This document shows positions 17,061-25,853 of a stretch of 64,000 nucleotides of DNA, piece by piece (the stretch's first letter is position 1; each line of letters opens with the position of its first letter). Origin of the DNA: Verrucomicrobiota bacterium (lineage in GTDB: Bacteria > Verrucomicrobiota > Verrucomicrobiia > Opitutales > Opitutaceae); NCBI GenBank assembly GCA_023457715.1, contig JAEWKR010000079.1:42272-106271 (forward strand), written 5' to 3'. The translations under genes and the position numbers were made by a program. The notes beneath the pieces are model-generated. The model saw only the letters and a list, made by a program, of their open reading frames with translations, was not told the DNA's origin and made no database searches.

Positions 17061-18936
17061 GGAGAAATGCGTCCACGAGCTGGACGAAATGGTGGAGGTC
17101 CGACGGGGTGAGGGCGCCGAGGTTCGCGACGCGGAACGTTTCCGTGCCGGGGAGTTTGCCGGGGTAAAGCGTCACGTCACGCACGTAGAGATGGTCGTGC
17201 AGCGCCTCGAAGGTGAAACCCGGCCAGTCCGGGAGCCGGAACGCGGTGAGCAGACCGGAATGGAGTTCCCGCGGCAGCAGGGGGTCGAAGCCCAGCCGGA
17301 GCATCCCGTCCAGCAGGGCGCGATAACACGCGCGGTACCGCGCCGCGCGTTGCGGGACGGTCTCGGCCAGCGTCTCCTGCAGCGCGGCCCGGAGGGCATA
17401 AACCACCTGCACCGGCGGAGTGAACGGGAACTGCCCGCCGGCCAGCGCCGTCTCGTGCCGCGCCAGATCGAGCGAATAGGTCCGGCGCCCGCGTGCGGCC
17501 AGGATCGCCTCGCGCGGACCGATGACGAAGCTCACGCCCGGCATGCCCTGGAGGCACTTGTTGGCGCTGCTCAGCACGAAATCGACCGGGCTGCGGCGCA
17601 GCGACAGCTCCACGCCGGCGAACGAGGACATGGTATCCACCAGGGAGGTGACACCCCGCGCGCGGCAGACCGCGCCGAGGTCGGAAAAGCCGTTCAGCAA
17701 ACCCGTGGTCGTCTCGTGGTGCACCCAGAATGCATGGGTGAAGGGCCCGGCGCCGCCGTCGAGCTGCTGCGCAAATTCCTCCGGCGACGGACGGTGCGTC
17801 CACGGCACCCGCCACACGTGCGCCGGCACCCCCAGCGTGGCGGCGATCTCGCCGGCGCGCTGCCCGTACGCGCCGTTTTCCACCACCAGCAGCCGGCCTT
17901 CCCGCGGCACCAGCGAGCCGATCGCGGCCTCCATCGCGGCGGTCCCCGGACCGGCCAGCAGGACCGCCGTCGCCGTCGCCGGATCGGCGTCGGCCACGGC
18001 CAGCAGGTCCGCGCGCACGGCCCGCACCAGGTCGCCGAAGTCGCGCTCTCGCGGGCAGATGTCGGGGACCACCAGGGCACGTTTGACTTGATCCGTGGTG
18101 GTCGCCGGCCCCGGGTTCAGGAGAATCTTCCGGGGAACGTCGCCGGCAACTCCGCCGGCCGCCTGGCCGGCCGGCCCGCCTTCCTCGCGCGCCCGGATCC
18201 GCGGCCAGACTTCCCGCCGGGCCCGCTCGAGGTGGGCCGCGTCGTCGATCTCGCACCACGCCAGGTCGTCGACCTTCTGCAAGGCAATGGCCTGTTCCGC
18301 CGCGATCGCCGTGAGGCCGTCCTCATAGTGCGCCTCCGCCGGCAGGGCGAAAGCCGCGGCGCGCAGCGCGTCGAGCGCGGGCCCGTGTATCCGTGACAGC
18401 CCCACCAGTTCCCCGCGCGGTTCCACGCCCGGCTCCGCCGTCTTCGTCAGCCGCCGCAGCCGTCCATCCGTCCGGCCATACGCCCAGACCTCGTCGCCGC
18501 TGCGGGTCGGCCCGCTCAGCAGGATGACGTCCCGGGGCGGGCCGCCGGCGACGGCGCGGGCCGCCCGGGCCTCGAAAAGCAAATCTGATTCGACCAGCAC
18601 CACGTCGCGCGCCCCGCTACTTTCGAGGCCCAGGATCAGGGAGCGCAGGCTGCCGGTCGTGGCGTATTCACGATTCTCGATACACCGCACCGTCGCGGGC
18701 TGCGCCGCCGCCCATTCCCGGTAGTGCTCCGCCCGCCAGCCGACCACGAGGACGAAGTCGGTCACGCCCGCCGCGCGCAGGAGCCGCGTCGAGCGGGCGA
18801 TCAGCGGTTCGCCTGCGACGTCGACAAAGCCTTTCGGCCGGTCGGCCACCACGGGACGCAGCCGGGAGCCCAGGCCGGCCGCAAGGATCACCGCCGTGGG
18901 AGCTGGGGGGGAAGCGGGAGCACTCAAGCGGGGCAA
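17050..18936 (-). CDS. CTP:2-aminoethylphosphonate cytidylyltransferase fused to 2-AEP transaminase (PntC-PhnW type)
   Basis: About 628 residues. No ATG is available; TTG 18936 is taken, with TTG 18927 possible. Residues about 14-250 are a nucleotidyltransferase with AVILAAGLGSRLRPV, DRPKGFVDVAGEPL and LVESDLLFE. Residues about 268-628 are a class V aminotransferase: LLNPGPATTTDQV, LLAGPGTAAMEAAIGSL, LVDTMSSFAGVEL, and PLP lysine K460 in SSANKCLQGMPGVSF. These are PhnW features. The transaminase interconverts phosphonoacetaldehyde and 2-aminoethylphosphonate; the other domain makes CMP-AEP for transfer onto lipid or glycan. It is the first gene of the four-gene phosphonate operon and is divergent from the TolC gene. 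Confidence 0.92.
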   Translation of the reverse strand: MPRLSAPASPPAPTAVILAAGLGSRLRPVVADRPKGFVDVAGEPLIARSTRLLRAAGVTDFVLVVGWRAEHYREWAAAQPATVRCIENREYATTGSLRSLILGLESSGARDVVLVESDLLFEARAARAVAGGPPRDVILLSGPTRSGDEVWAYGRTDGRLRRLTKTAEPGVEPRGELVGLSRIHGPALDALRAAAFALPAEAHYEDGLTAIAAEQAIALQKVDDLAWCEIDDAAHLERARREVWPRIRAREEGGPAGQAAGGVAGDVPRKILLNPGPATTTDQVKRALVVPDICPRERDFGDLVRAVRADLLAVADADPATATAVLLAGPGTAAMEAAIGSLVPREGRLLVVENGAYGQRAGEIAATLGVPAHVWRVPWTHRPSPEEFAQQLDGGAGPFTHAFWVHHETTTGLLNGFSDLGAVCRARGVTSLVDTMSSFAGVELSLRRSPVDFVLSSANKCLQGMPGVSFVIGPREAILAARGRRTYSLDLARHETALAGGQFPFTPPVQVVYALRAALQETLAETVPQRAARYRACYRALLDGMLRLGFDPLLPRELHSGLLTAFRLPDWPGFTFEALHDHLYVRDVTLYPGKLPGTETFRVANLGALTPSDLHHFVQLVDAFLHAK

Positions 18937-19025
18937 AACTCAGCGCCCGGCCGCGGCCCCGTCAATGGTATTGGTCCTGCGCGGCGTTGACTTGCCCGGG
19001 GAAACCACCCGAGCATCGCGCCCGC

Positions 19026-20573
19026 ATGAAGTTTCCAGCTTCTTCGTGCAGCCACCTGTTCCTGCTTCTCACGCTGTCCCAGGCCCTGCACGCCGGCGAA
19101 CCCACCTCCGCCGTCCCCTCCACTCCCCTCACGCTCGACGCCGCCGCGCAGCGCGCGCTGACGCAGAGCCCCGCCGTGCGTATCAGCGAAGCTGAGATCG
19201 ACCGGCGCGAAGGCACGCGCGAGCAGGCCAGCGGCGCCTTCGACTGGATCGTCACCGCCGGCGCCTCCCGTATCCGCGAACGCACTCCGTACGTCGACGG
19301 GCTCGGCCGCGACGCGGTCGCCGCCAGCAACACCACCGCATATTCCGTGGGGGCCGCCCACCGGCTGCGCAACGGCATCGTCGTGCAGCCCTCGGTCGAC
19401 GTGGCGATCCCCGAGCACGAATCGCCGGCCTCGCCGACGCTCGGCGCCTCCCAGCTCAATCTGCAGATCGTCGTGCCGCTGCTGCGCGGCCTCGGGCAGG
19501 ACAGCTCCGGGGCGGCCGAGGCCGCGGCCCGCGGCGACGTCGAGGTCGCGCGTCTCCTCTACCGCCACACGCTCGCCGCCCAGGTCTTCGCCACCGCCCA
19601 GGCCTACTGGTTTGCCCGCGCCGCCGAGGCCGCCCTCGACGTCCGCCGCGACGACGAGGAACGCGCCCGCCGCCTCCACGAGGGCATCCGCGTCCTCGTC
19701 GACACCCGCATGTTCCCCCCGTCCTTCATGCTGCAGTCGGAAGCCAACCTGCGGCAGAAGTCCACCAGCCGGCAGGACGCCGAAATCACGGCGCTCGACG
19801 CCCGGTTCGAGCTCAGCCGCACGATGGGCCTGGGCGCCGACGGCATCGCGGCCGCGACGCTCCCCTCCGACCCGCTGCCCGCCGCCGCCATCGCCAGCGA
19901 GGCCGACCGCGACCAGGAGGCCCGGCTGCGCTGGGTCACCCGCGCGCTCAACCAGCGCGCGGATTACCTGGCGCTCCGCCAGAGCGAGGTCCCGCTCCAG
20001 ATCCTCACCCGCCAGGCCGAGCTCGACCTCAAGCCGCGGGTCGACCTGGGCGTTCGCGCCGGTTACGCCGGGCTGAGCCGCAACGATCACCTGCTCACCC
20101 CGCTGTCCCGCCGGCTCACCGGGGCCAACGGCGAGGTCAACGTCGCCCTCGAGTGGCCCGTCACCAACACCTACCAGAAGGGCCTCCTGCGGGAGCGGCG
20201 CGCCAGTCGCCGGCAGGCGGAGCTTCAGACCGCCCAGGCGCAGAGCGACGTGGCCGCCCAGGTCTGCAGCGCCCTCGCCGCCGTCCGGCTGCGCGCCGGC
20301 ATGATGGAGAACGCCACCGCGACGACCCATATCGCCCGCCAGGCGGTGGACCAGGAACAGCAGAAGCTCAAGGCCGGCGAGTCCTCCGTGCTCGACGTGA
20401 TCAACCTCGAGAACCTCCTCAGCTCCGCCCGCCTCGCCGAGATCGACGCGCAGGCCGGCTACGCCATCGCCGTGGCGCGGCTGCGCTTCGCCGTGGGCGA
20501 GATCTTCACCGCCGAACAGGCCGACCACTCCTTCCAACTCACCAACCTCGCCGTCCCGCCCGATGAAAAATAA
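19026..20573 (+). CDS. TolC-family outer membrane efflux protein
   Basis: 515 residues from the ATG at 19026, with a signal peptide (HLFLLLTLSQALHAG). Two repeats of long amphipathic helices flank strand regions, as in TolC (LTLDAAAQRALTQSPAVRISEAEI near the start; GESSVLDVINLENLLSSARLAEIDAQ near the end). It should form the outer-membrane duct for the adaptor and permeases encoded directly downstream; its stop overlaps the adaptor start by 11 bp. The short 89-bp divergent region to the phosphonate operon probably holds promoters for both, though none was clear by eye. Confidence 0.9.
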   Translation: MKFPASSCSHLFLLLTLSQALHAGEPTSAVPSTPLTLDAAAQRALTQSPAVRISEAEIDRREGTREQASGAFDWIVTAGASRIRERTPYVDGLGRDAVAASNTTAYSVGAAHRLRNGIVVQPSVDVAIPEHESPASPTLGASQLNLQIVVPLLRGLGQDSSGAAEAAARGDVEVARLLYRHTLAAQVFATAQAYWFARAAEAALDVRRDDEERARRLHEGIRVLVDTRMFPPSFMLQSEANLRQKSTSRQDAEITALDARFELSRTMGLGADGIAAATLPSDPLPAAAIASEADRDQEARLRWVTRALNQRADYLALRQSEVPLQILTRQAELDLKPRVDLGVRAGYAGLSRNDHLLTPLSRRLTGANGEVNVALEWPVTNTYQKGLLRERRASRRQAELQTAQAQSDVAAQVCSALAAVRLRAGMMENATATTHIARQAVDQEQQKLKAGESSVLDVINLENLLSSARLAEIDAQAGYAIAVARLRFAVGEIFTAEQADHSFQLTNLAVPPDEK

Positions 20574-21480
20574 CCTGCTGCTCGCCTGCTGCGCCGGATT
20601 GCTCGTCGCCGGCACCCCGCTCGTCGCCGAGACGCTGACCGCCCTCGGCCGGGTGCTGCCCCGCTCCGGCATCGTCGACGTGAGCGGCGTGCCCGGCGAC
20701 ATCGTCGTCGAGCTGCGCGCGCCGGAAGGCGCCACCGTGGAGGCCGGTCAGTCGCTCGCGCGCCTTTCCTCCAGCAACGAGGCCGTCAACCGGCTCGCCC
20801 GCGCCGAGGCCGACCTGGCGACGCTGCGGACCACCACCCAGCAGGACCTCGCCGTGGCGCAGGCCCGCGTGGAGGCGGCCGACGCGGAGTCGAAGTCCGC
20901 CGAGGACCGCTTCGCCCGGATCAATTCCGCCCGCGAGAGCGAATTCATCTCCCCCGACCAGATCGAGCAGCGCACGCTGGGGCGGCTGAGCAGCCGCGTG
21001 AAGCTGCTCGAGGCCCGGCAGGCGCTCGACGCCGCCCGCCGCGAAACCGGCCGCGTGCTCCAGGCGGCCGAAGCCGAGGTCGCCGCCGCGCGCGCCCAAC
21101 TCGCGCTCGCCGAGGTGCGCTCGCCCATCAAGGGCCAGGTCCTGAAGACGCTCGCCCGCCAGGGCGGCCAGGTGGGCCGCCAGGAGCTGTTCAAGCTCGC
21201 GGATACGTCGGAGATGATCGTCATCGCCGAGGTGTACGAGGCCGACGCCCTGAAGGTGAAGACCGGCCAGAAGGTGACCGTCTCCTCCGCCGCGCTGCCG
21301 AAAAAGATGTCCGGCACCGTCACGTCCATCAGCCAGCTGATCTACCGCAACAGCCTTCACTCGATGGACCCGAACCAGAACAACGACAGCCGGATCGTCG
21401 AGGTGATCGTCCGCATGGATGAAGCCTCCCCCCTCGACCGGCTCGTCTTCCTGCAGGTCGACGTGGTGATCGACCTCTAA
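20563..21480 (+). CDS. Periplasmic adaptor, DevB/HlyD type
   Basis: 305 residues starting inside the TolC gene's end. A signal peptide (LLLACCAGLLVAGTPLVA) is followed by a lipoyl half-motif (GRVLPRSGIVDVSGVPGDIV). Then comes a long alpha-hairpin rich in AEADLATLR and QAAEAEVAAARAQLALAEVRSPIKG, and a beta-barrel (VGRQELFKLADTSEMIVIAEVYEADALKVKTGQKV). This layout and the neighbouring DevC-type permeases place it with DevB adaptors, which link an ABC exporter to TolC. Confidence 0.9.
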   Translation: MKNNLLLACCAGLLVAGTPLVAETLTALGRVLPRSGIVDVSGVPGDIVVELRAPEGATVEAGQSLARLSSSNEAVNRLARAEADLATLRTTTQQDLAVAQARVEAADAESKSAEDRFARINSARESEFISPDQIEQRTLGRLSSRVKLLEARQALDAARRETGRVLQAAEAEVAAARAQLALAEVRSPIKGQVLKTLARQGGQVGRQELFKLADTSEMIVIAEVYEADALKVKTGQKVTVSSAALPKKMSGTVTSISQLIYRNSLHSMDPNQNNDSRIVEVIVRMDEASPLDRLVFLQVDVVIDL

Positions 21481-21486
21481 ATAACC

Positions 21487-21555
21487 GTTTTGAGTTTTGG
21501 GTTTTGGGGTTCCCGGTTGGCCAAACCAAAACCCGAAACTCAAAACCCAGAACCG
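21487..21555. repeat. Heptamer repeat hairpin between adaptor and permease genes
   Basis: TTTTGAG/TTTTGGG units (about 21488-21511) face AAAACCC/AAACTC units (about 21524-21551), forming a long imperfect stem-loop in the 90-bp spacer between devB-like and devC-like genes. It could set the expression ratio within the operon; it has no terminal U-tract. Confidence 0.75.
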
Positions 21556-21570
21556 GAACTCCGTTCCTCC

Positions 21571-22701
21571 GTGCGCACCCCGATCGCCTGGTTCAATTCC
21601 ATCCAGCAGCCGAAGCGCACCGCGACGGCCGTCGGAGGCATCACGTTCGCCCTGCTCCTGATCTTCATGCAGGCGGGGTTCCTGGGCGCGGCGCGGGCGA
21701 ACGTCTCGATCATCTACGCCGTCCTCGACTTCGACCTGGTGATTCATTCGCGCACCTACCTCACGCTGCCGCGCAGCGAGCCCTTCGACCGGCTCCGCCT
21801 GGTCCAGGCCAGCTCGGTCCCCGGCGTGGCCCGGGTGACCCGTGTGCTGGTCGACGGCTTCGAGTGGCGCAACCCGCGCACCAACGACACGGCCAACGGG
21901 TTTCTCATCGGCGTGCCCGCCGACTCCCAGGCGTTCGTCGACCCGGAGATCAACCGCCAGCTCACCACCGTGCGCCCCACCATGGCCGCCCTGGTCGACC
22001 GCAAGGCGCGCCCCAGCTACGGTCCCTGGTCGGTGGGCGAAAGCTGCGTGCTGAACGGGCAGCCCGGCCAGATCACCGGCAGCTATGAGCTGGGGCTGGG
22101 GTTGCTCGCGGACGGCAGCGCGATCGTGAGCGACGAGACCTATGTGCGGGTGCAGGGGCCGTGGAATGCCCGCAGCGCCAACCTGGGGCTGATCAAGCTC
22201 GCGCCGGGCGCGAACCGGGATGACGTCACGCGCGACCTGCGGGCGAAGCTCCCCGCCGACGTGGTCATCGTCACCAAGGACGAGGTGATGGCCCGCGAAC
22301 AGCACTATTTCCTGTCGGTGAAGCCGGTCGGCATCATGTTCCAGGTGGGCATGATCGTCGCCTTCGCCGCCGGCGCCGCCATCCTGTACCAGATCCTCGC
22401 GAGCGAGATGAGCAAGCGTATCGGGGAATTCGCGACGCTGAAGGCCCTGGGCTACCCCAACCAGTCAATCTACGGGATCGGCATCCAGCAGGGGCTCATC
22501 TACGCGCTGCTCGCGTACCTGCCTTCCCTCGGGCTCGCCTGGCTGCTTTACCGGGTCGGCCGGGAGCTGTCCGGCTTCCCGCTGCACATGGACGCCCGGC
22601 GCGCCGGCTTCGTCCTCGCGCTCGCGCTGCTGATGTGCGCGATCGCCGCCGTCCTTTCCCTCTGGAAAATCCGCAAGGCCGATCCGGCCTCGCTGTTCTG
22701 A
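21571..22701 (+). CDS. DevC-type ABC permease (first of two)
   Basis: 376 residues from a GTG at 21571, chosen because in-frame codons further upstream only translate the heptamer repeat. The N-terminus TPIAWFNSIQQPKRTATAVGGITFALLLIFMQAGFLGA matches DevC/FtsX-MacB-fold permeases. A large periplasmic domain follows, then three more transmembrane helices after residue 255 with EFATLKALGYPNQSIYGIGIQQGLIYALLAYLPS (FtsX coupling region). DevC proteins work with DevA and DevB to drive glycolipid export through TolC in cyanobacteria. It ends two bases before the second permease gene. Confidence 0.88.
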   Translation: MRTPIAWFNSIQQPKRTATAVGGITFALLLIFMQAGFLGAARANVSIIYAVLDFDLVIHSRTYLTLPRSEPFDRLRLVQASSVPGVARVTRVLVDGFEWRNPRTNDTANGFLIGVPADSQAFVDPEINRQLTTVRPTMAALVDRKARPSYGPWSVGESCVLNGQPGQITGSYELGLGLLADGSAIVSDETYVRVQGPWNARSANLGLIKLAPGANRDDVTRDLRAKLPADVVIVTKDEVMAREQHYFLSVKPVGIMFQVGMIVAFAAGAAILYQILASEMSKRIGEFATLKALGYPNQSIYGIGIQQGLIYALLAYLPSLGLAWLLYRVGRELSGFPLHMDARRAGFVLALALLMCAIAAVLSLWKIRKADPASLF

Positions 22702-22703
22702 CG

Positions 22704-23843
22704 ATGTGGTTCCTCCATCAGTTCATCTTCGCGTGGCGGATCCTCTCGGACCGGCCGGGCCGCTTCGCGCTGTCGGTGGTCGGCGTGGCCTTCGCCGTCG
22801 TGGTCATGTTCGCCGAGCTGGGCTTCCTCAACGGCGTCACCGACAGTTCGATCAACCTCGCCGTCCGGTTGCGGAGCGACCTCGTCATCGTCCACCCCGA
22901 ATCCGAGCACCTGAAATCCGGCACGGAGTATCCGCTCGTCTATCTCCACCAGGTGCGGGACGTCCCCGGCGTGGCGGCGGCGCTGCCGATCTACCTGAGC
23001 GCGAACTACTGGCTCAATCCCCAGGATGGCAGCCGCAACCGCGTCCTCATCATTGGCGCCGACGTGGACGACCCGATGCTGGACATCCCGGAAATCACCG
23101 CGCACCGCACCGAGCTGCGGGCTCCCGACACCGTGCTGTTCGACCGGGGCGCGCGCTACGAGCTGGGCGTGGTCGAGCCCGGCACCCGGTCGCGGCTGGC
23201 GACCCGGCCGGTGCGCGTCGCCGGCCTGTTCAAGCTGGGGCCGAACTTCGCCTACGAGGGCCACCTGTTCCTGAGCACCGCCAACTTCATGCGGCTGCCC
23301 AACCAGCGGGCGAAGGATGTCGATCTCGGCATGGTCCGCGTGGCGCCCGGCCAGGACGTCGAGACAGTCCGCCGCCGCATCCAGGAGCGGCTGCCCACGC
23401 AGGTGCACGTGCTGACGCCGCGGGAGATGGTGGAGCGCGAGCGGCTGATCACCACCCGCAAGGCGCCGGTCGGCATCGTCTTCGGCGTGGGTCTCGTCGT
23501 CGGTTTCGCCATCGGCGTCGTCGTCTGCTACCAGATCCTCTTCAACGAGGTGAACGACCACCTGCCGCAGTTCGCGATGCTCAAGGCCATCGGCCATTTT
23601 CCCCGCTTCATGACCGCGCTCGTGCTGCACGAGGCCCTGATCCTTTCGATCGGCGGCTACGGTCTCGGCGCCGGGGTCGGCTGGCTCCTCTACGATCTGC
23701 TCGAGGAGAAAACCGGCCTGATCATGGACCTCAGCGGTCCGCGGCTCCTGCTCGTACTCGCCCTCACCACCGGCATGTGCCTTCTCGCCGGCCGGCTGGC
23801 GCTGAAAAAGGTGCACGCCACCGATCCCGCCGACCTCTACTGA
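22704..23843 (+). CDS. DevC-type ABC permease (second of two)
   Basis: 379 residues from the ATG at 22704. Same architecture as the upstream permease: first helix at FALSVVGVAFAVVVMFAELGFLNG, periplasmic domain, and C-terminal helices with QFAMLKAIGHFPRFMTALVLHEALILSIGGYGLG. The two paralogues suggest a heterodimeric permease, whereas DevC systems often use one. It is followed after 9 bp by the ATPase gene. Confidence 0.88.
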   Translation: MWFLHQFIFAWRILSDRPGRFALSVVGVAFAVVVMFAELGFLNGVTDSSINLAVRLRSDLVIVHPESEHLKSGTEYPLVYLHQVRDVPGVAAALPIYLSANYWLNPQDGSRNRVLIIGADVDDPMLDIPEITAHRTELRAPDTVLFDRGARYELGVVEPGTRSRLATRPVRVAGLFKLGPNFAYEGHLFLSTANFMRLPNQRAKDVDLGMVRVAPGQDVETVRRRIQERLPTQVHVLTPREMVERERLITTRKAPVGIVFGVGLVVGFAIGVVVCYQILFNEVNDHLPQFAMLKAIGHFPRFMTALVLHEALILSIGGYGLGAGVGWLLYDLLEEKTGLIMDLSGPRLLLVLALTTGMCLLAGRLALKKVHATDPADLY

Positions 23844-23852
23844 TTTTTTGCC

Positions 23853-24962
23853 ATGAGTCTTTTCACCGCGCGCGAAGTCGCCATCGAGGTCACCGGAGTC
23901 AATCACTACTACGGCAAGGGCGAGGCGCGCAAACAGGCCCTCCACGACAACAACCTCGTCATCCACAAGGGCGAGATTGTCATCATGACCGGGCCGTCGG
24001 GTTCCGGCAAGACCACCCTGCTCACGTTGATCGGCACGCTGCGCGGGCTGCAGGAGGGCAGCATCAAGGTGTGGGGTCGCGAACTCGCCGGCCTTTCACC
24101 CGAGGAGCAGGTCAAGATGCGGCGCAACATCGGGTTCATTTTCCAGGCGCACAATCTCCTCGAGTCGCTCACCGCCCGGCAGAACGTGCGCGTCGCCGTC
24201 GAACTCACGGACACCCCGCGGCGCGACCACACGCGGATCGCCGACGCCATCCTGGGTGAGGTGGGGCTGGCCGAACGCGTGGGTTACAAGCCGCGCAATC
24301 TGTCGGGCGGCCAGCGGCAGCGCGTCGCCATCGCGCGCGCGCTTGTCAACCAGCCGCGGGTCATCCTCGCCGACGAGCCGACCGCCGCGCTCGACAAGGA
24401 ATCGGGCGCCAAGGTGGTCACGCTCCTCCGCCAGCTCGCCGACGAGAAGGGCGCCGCCGTGATGATCGTCACGCACGACAACCGCATTCTGAATGTGGCC
24501 GACCGGATCGTGAACATGATCGACGGCCGCATCGTCTCCGACATCCGCGTGAAGGAGACGATGGTGATCTGCGCCGCCCTCAAGAAGTGCGCGGTCTTCA
24601 AGGACATGACCCCGTCGGACCTCACCGACGTCGCGCAGAAGATGCGCGCGGAGGAGTACCGGGAGGGCGCGAACATCATCAAACAGGGCGACGTGGGCGA
24701 CAAGTTCTACGTCATCGGCAAGGGCAGCGTGAACATCATCGTCGAGTCGGAGACGGGGACCCGCGCCGTCGCCAGGCTGACCGAGGGGGGCTTCTTCGGC
24801 GAGGTGGCGCTCCTCCGGGACCAGCCCCGCAACGCCACGGCCCAGGCCGCCGAGCCCGCCCTGATGTACGCGCTGTCGAAGGCGGATTTTCTCGCCGCCG
24901 TCCGCGCCCACAAGTCGCTGGAGGAGCAGCTCTCCGCCCAGATGTTCCACCGCGGGGGATAA
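23853..24962 (+). CDS. DevA-type ABC ATPase with C-terminal cyclic-nucleotide-binding domain
   Basis: 369 residues. Residues 1-230 are a MacB/LolD/DevA ATPase: Walker A GPSGSGKTT, Q-loop FIFQAHNLL, signature LSGGQRQRVAIARAL, Walker B VILADEPTAALD, switch His in IVTHDNR. Residues about 240-365 are a cNMP-binding (Crp-like) beta-barrel: FKDMTPSDLTDVAQKM, REGANIIKQGDVGDKFYVIGKGSVNII, and the phosphate-binding cassette GGFFGEVALLRDQPRNATAQA, with the Glu and Arg that contact the cyclic nucleotide. The fusion suggests transport activity gated by a cyclic nucleotide. It completes the TolC-DevB-DevC-DevC-DevA operon. Confidence 0.93.
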   Translation: MSLFTAREVAIEVTGVNHYYGKGEARKQALHDNNLVIHKGEIVIMTGPSGSGKTTLLTLIGTLRGLQEGSIKVWGRELAGLSPEEQVKMRRNIGFIFQAHNLLESLTARQNVRVAVELTDTPRRDHTRIADAILGEVGLAERVGYKPRNLSGGQRQRVAIARALVNQPRVILADEPTAALDKESGAKVVTLLRQLADEKGAAVMIVTHDNRILNVADRIVNMIDGRIVSDIRVKETMVICAALKKCAVFKDMTPSDLTDVAQKMRAEEYREGANIIKQGDVGDKFYVIGKGSVNIIVESETGTRAVARLTEGGFFGEVALLRDQPRNATAQAAEPALMYALSKADFLAAVRAHKSLEEQLSAQMFHRGG

Positions 24963-25061
24963 CGACCCCTGATCCGCGTTCCCGCGAACGCCGCGACACG
25001 CGCGCTCACTCGCCCCCACCCTTGGCTTTGCCCGAGCGGGCAAGGCCTCCGCCCCCTCACC

Positions 25062-25832
25062 ATGCCCCTCCTCCCTCCCCGTCTCTCCGATGCCCAGATC
25101 GCCGACTTCGAGCGTGATGGCGGCCTGATCGTGCGCGGTTACTTCAGCCCGGAGGAGATCGCCGCGGCCGGCACCGCGATCGACGCGCTAGCCGCCCGCC
25201 CGCCGCGGATCGGCCATGAGATGGTCTATTTCGAACCCAGCGTCACCGACCCGAGCCGCCGCGTTCTCCAGCGGATCGAGAACTTCGTGGACGAGGATGA
25301 AACCCTGCGCGCGCTGATCTGTGCGCGCGGCCTTTCGGAGATGACGGCCCAGCTGCTCGGCGCGCCCGCCGTCCTGTTCAAGGAAAAGATCAACTTCAAG
25401 ATGCCGGGCGGCCAGGGCTTCACTCCGCACCAGGACATCCAGCCGGGCTGGGATTCCTACGCTCCGTATTTCATCTCCGTCCTCGTCACCATCGATCCGA
25501 GCACCGCGGAGAACGGCTGCCTCGAACTCGCCGCGGGCCACCACAAACGCGGGTGGATCGGGGAGCGGATGAAGCCGCTGACGCCCGAGCAGTTGCAGGG
25601 CGTCGAGTTTGTGAAGGTGCCCACCGCGCCGGGCGATCTGATCTTCTTCGACTGCTTTGCGCCGCACCAGTCCGCGCCGAACCTCACCGACCGGCCCCGC
25701 CGCAACCTGTACCTCACGTACAACCGCTCCGACGCCGGCGACTACCGGAGCCGCTACTTCAGCGACAAGCGCGCCTCCTTCCCGCCCGATTTCGAACGCG
25801 CCCCCGGCTCCAGCTACACCTTCAAGGTGTAA
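25062..25832 (+). CDS. Phytanoyl-CoA dioxygenase (PhyH) family 2-oxoglutarate oxygenase
   Basis: 256 residues from the ATG at 25062. The jelly-roll iron site is visible: HxD in FTPHQDIQPGWDSY, distal His in DCFAPHQSAPNLTDRPRRN, with the following Arg expected to hold 2-oxoglutarate. The N-terminus LSDAQIADFERDGGLIVRGYFSPEEI is typical of PhyH enzymes. Substrate is open. Position between lipid-export and sphingolipid genes suggests hydroxylation of a lipid chain, or of the aminoethylphosphonate headgroup as done by the related PhnY. A stem-loop (TTGCCCG-AG-CGGGCAA) precedes it near 25026-25042. Confidence 0.85.
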   Translation: MPLLPPRLSDAQIADFERDGGLIVRGYFSPEEIAAAGTAIDALAARPPRIGHEMVYFEPSVTDPSRRVLQRIENFVDEDETLRALICARGLSEMTAQLLGAPAVLFKEKINFKMPGGQGFTPHQDIQPGWDSYAPYFISVLVTIDPSTAENGCLELAAGHHKRGWIGERMKPLTPEQLQGVEFVKVPTAPGDLIFFDCFAPHQSAPNLTDRPRRNLYLTYNRSDAGDYRSRYFSDKRASFPPDFERAPGSSYTFKV

Positions 25833-25853
25833 AGGCCTCCCCGGCTCCGCCGG

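Noticed and set aside
18924..22305. Two long minus-strand frames opposite the TolC and DevB/DevC genes
   Set aside because: No recognisable domain and coding evidence is clearly on the plus strand.
25062..25832. PhyH protein as part of a phosphonate catabolism pair (PhnY with PhnZ)
   Set aside because: No HD-domain PhnZ gene in the window; all other phosphonate genes are biosynthetic.
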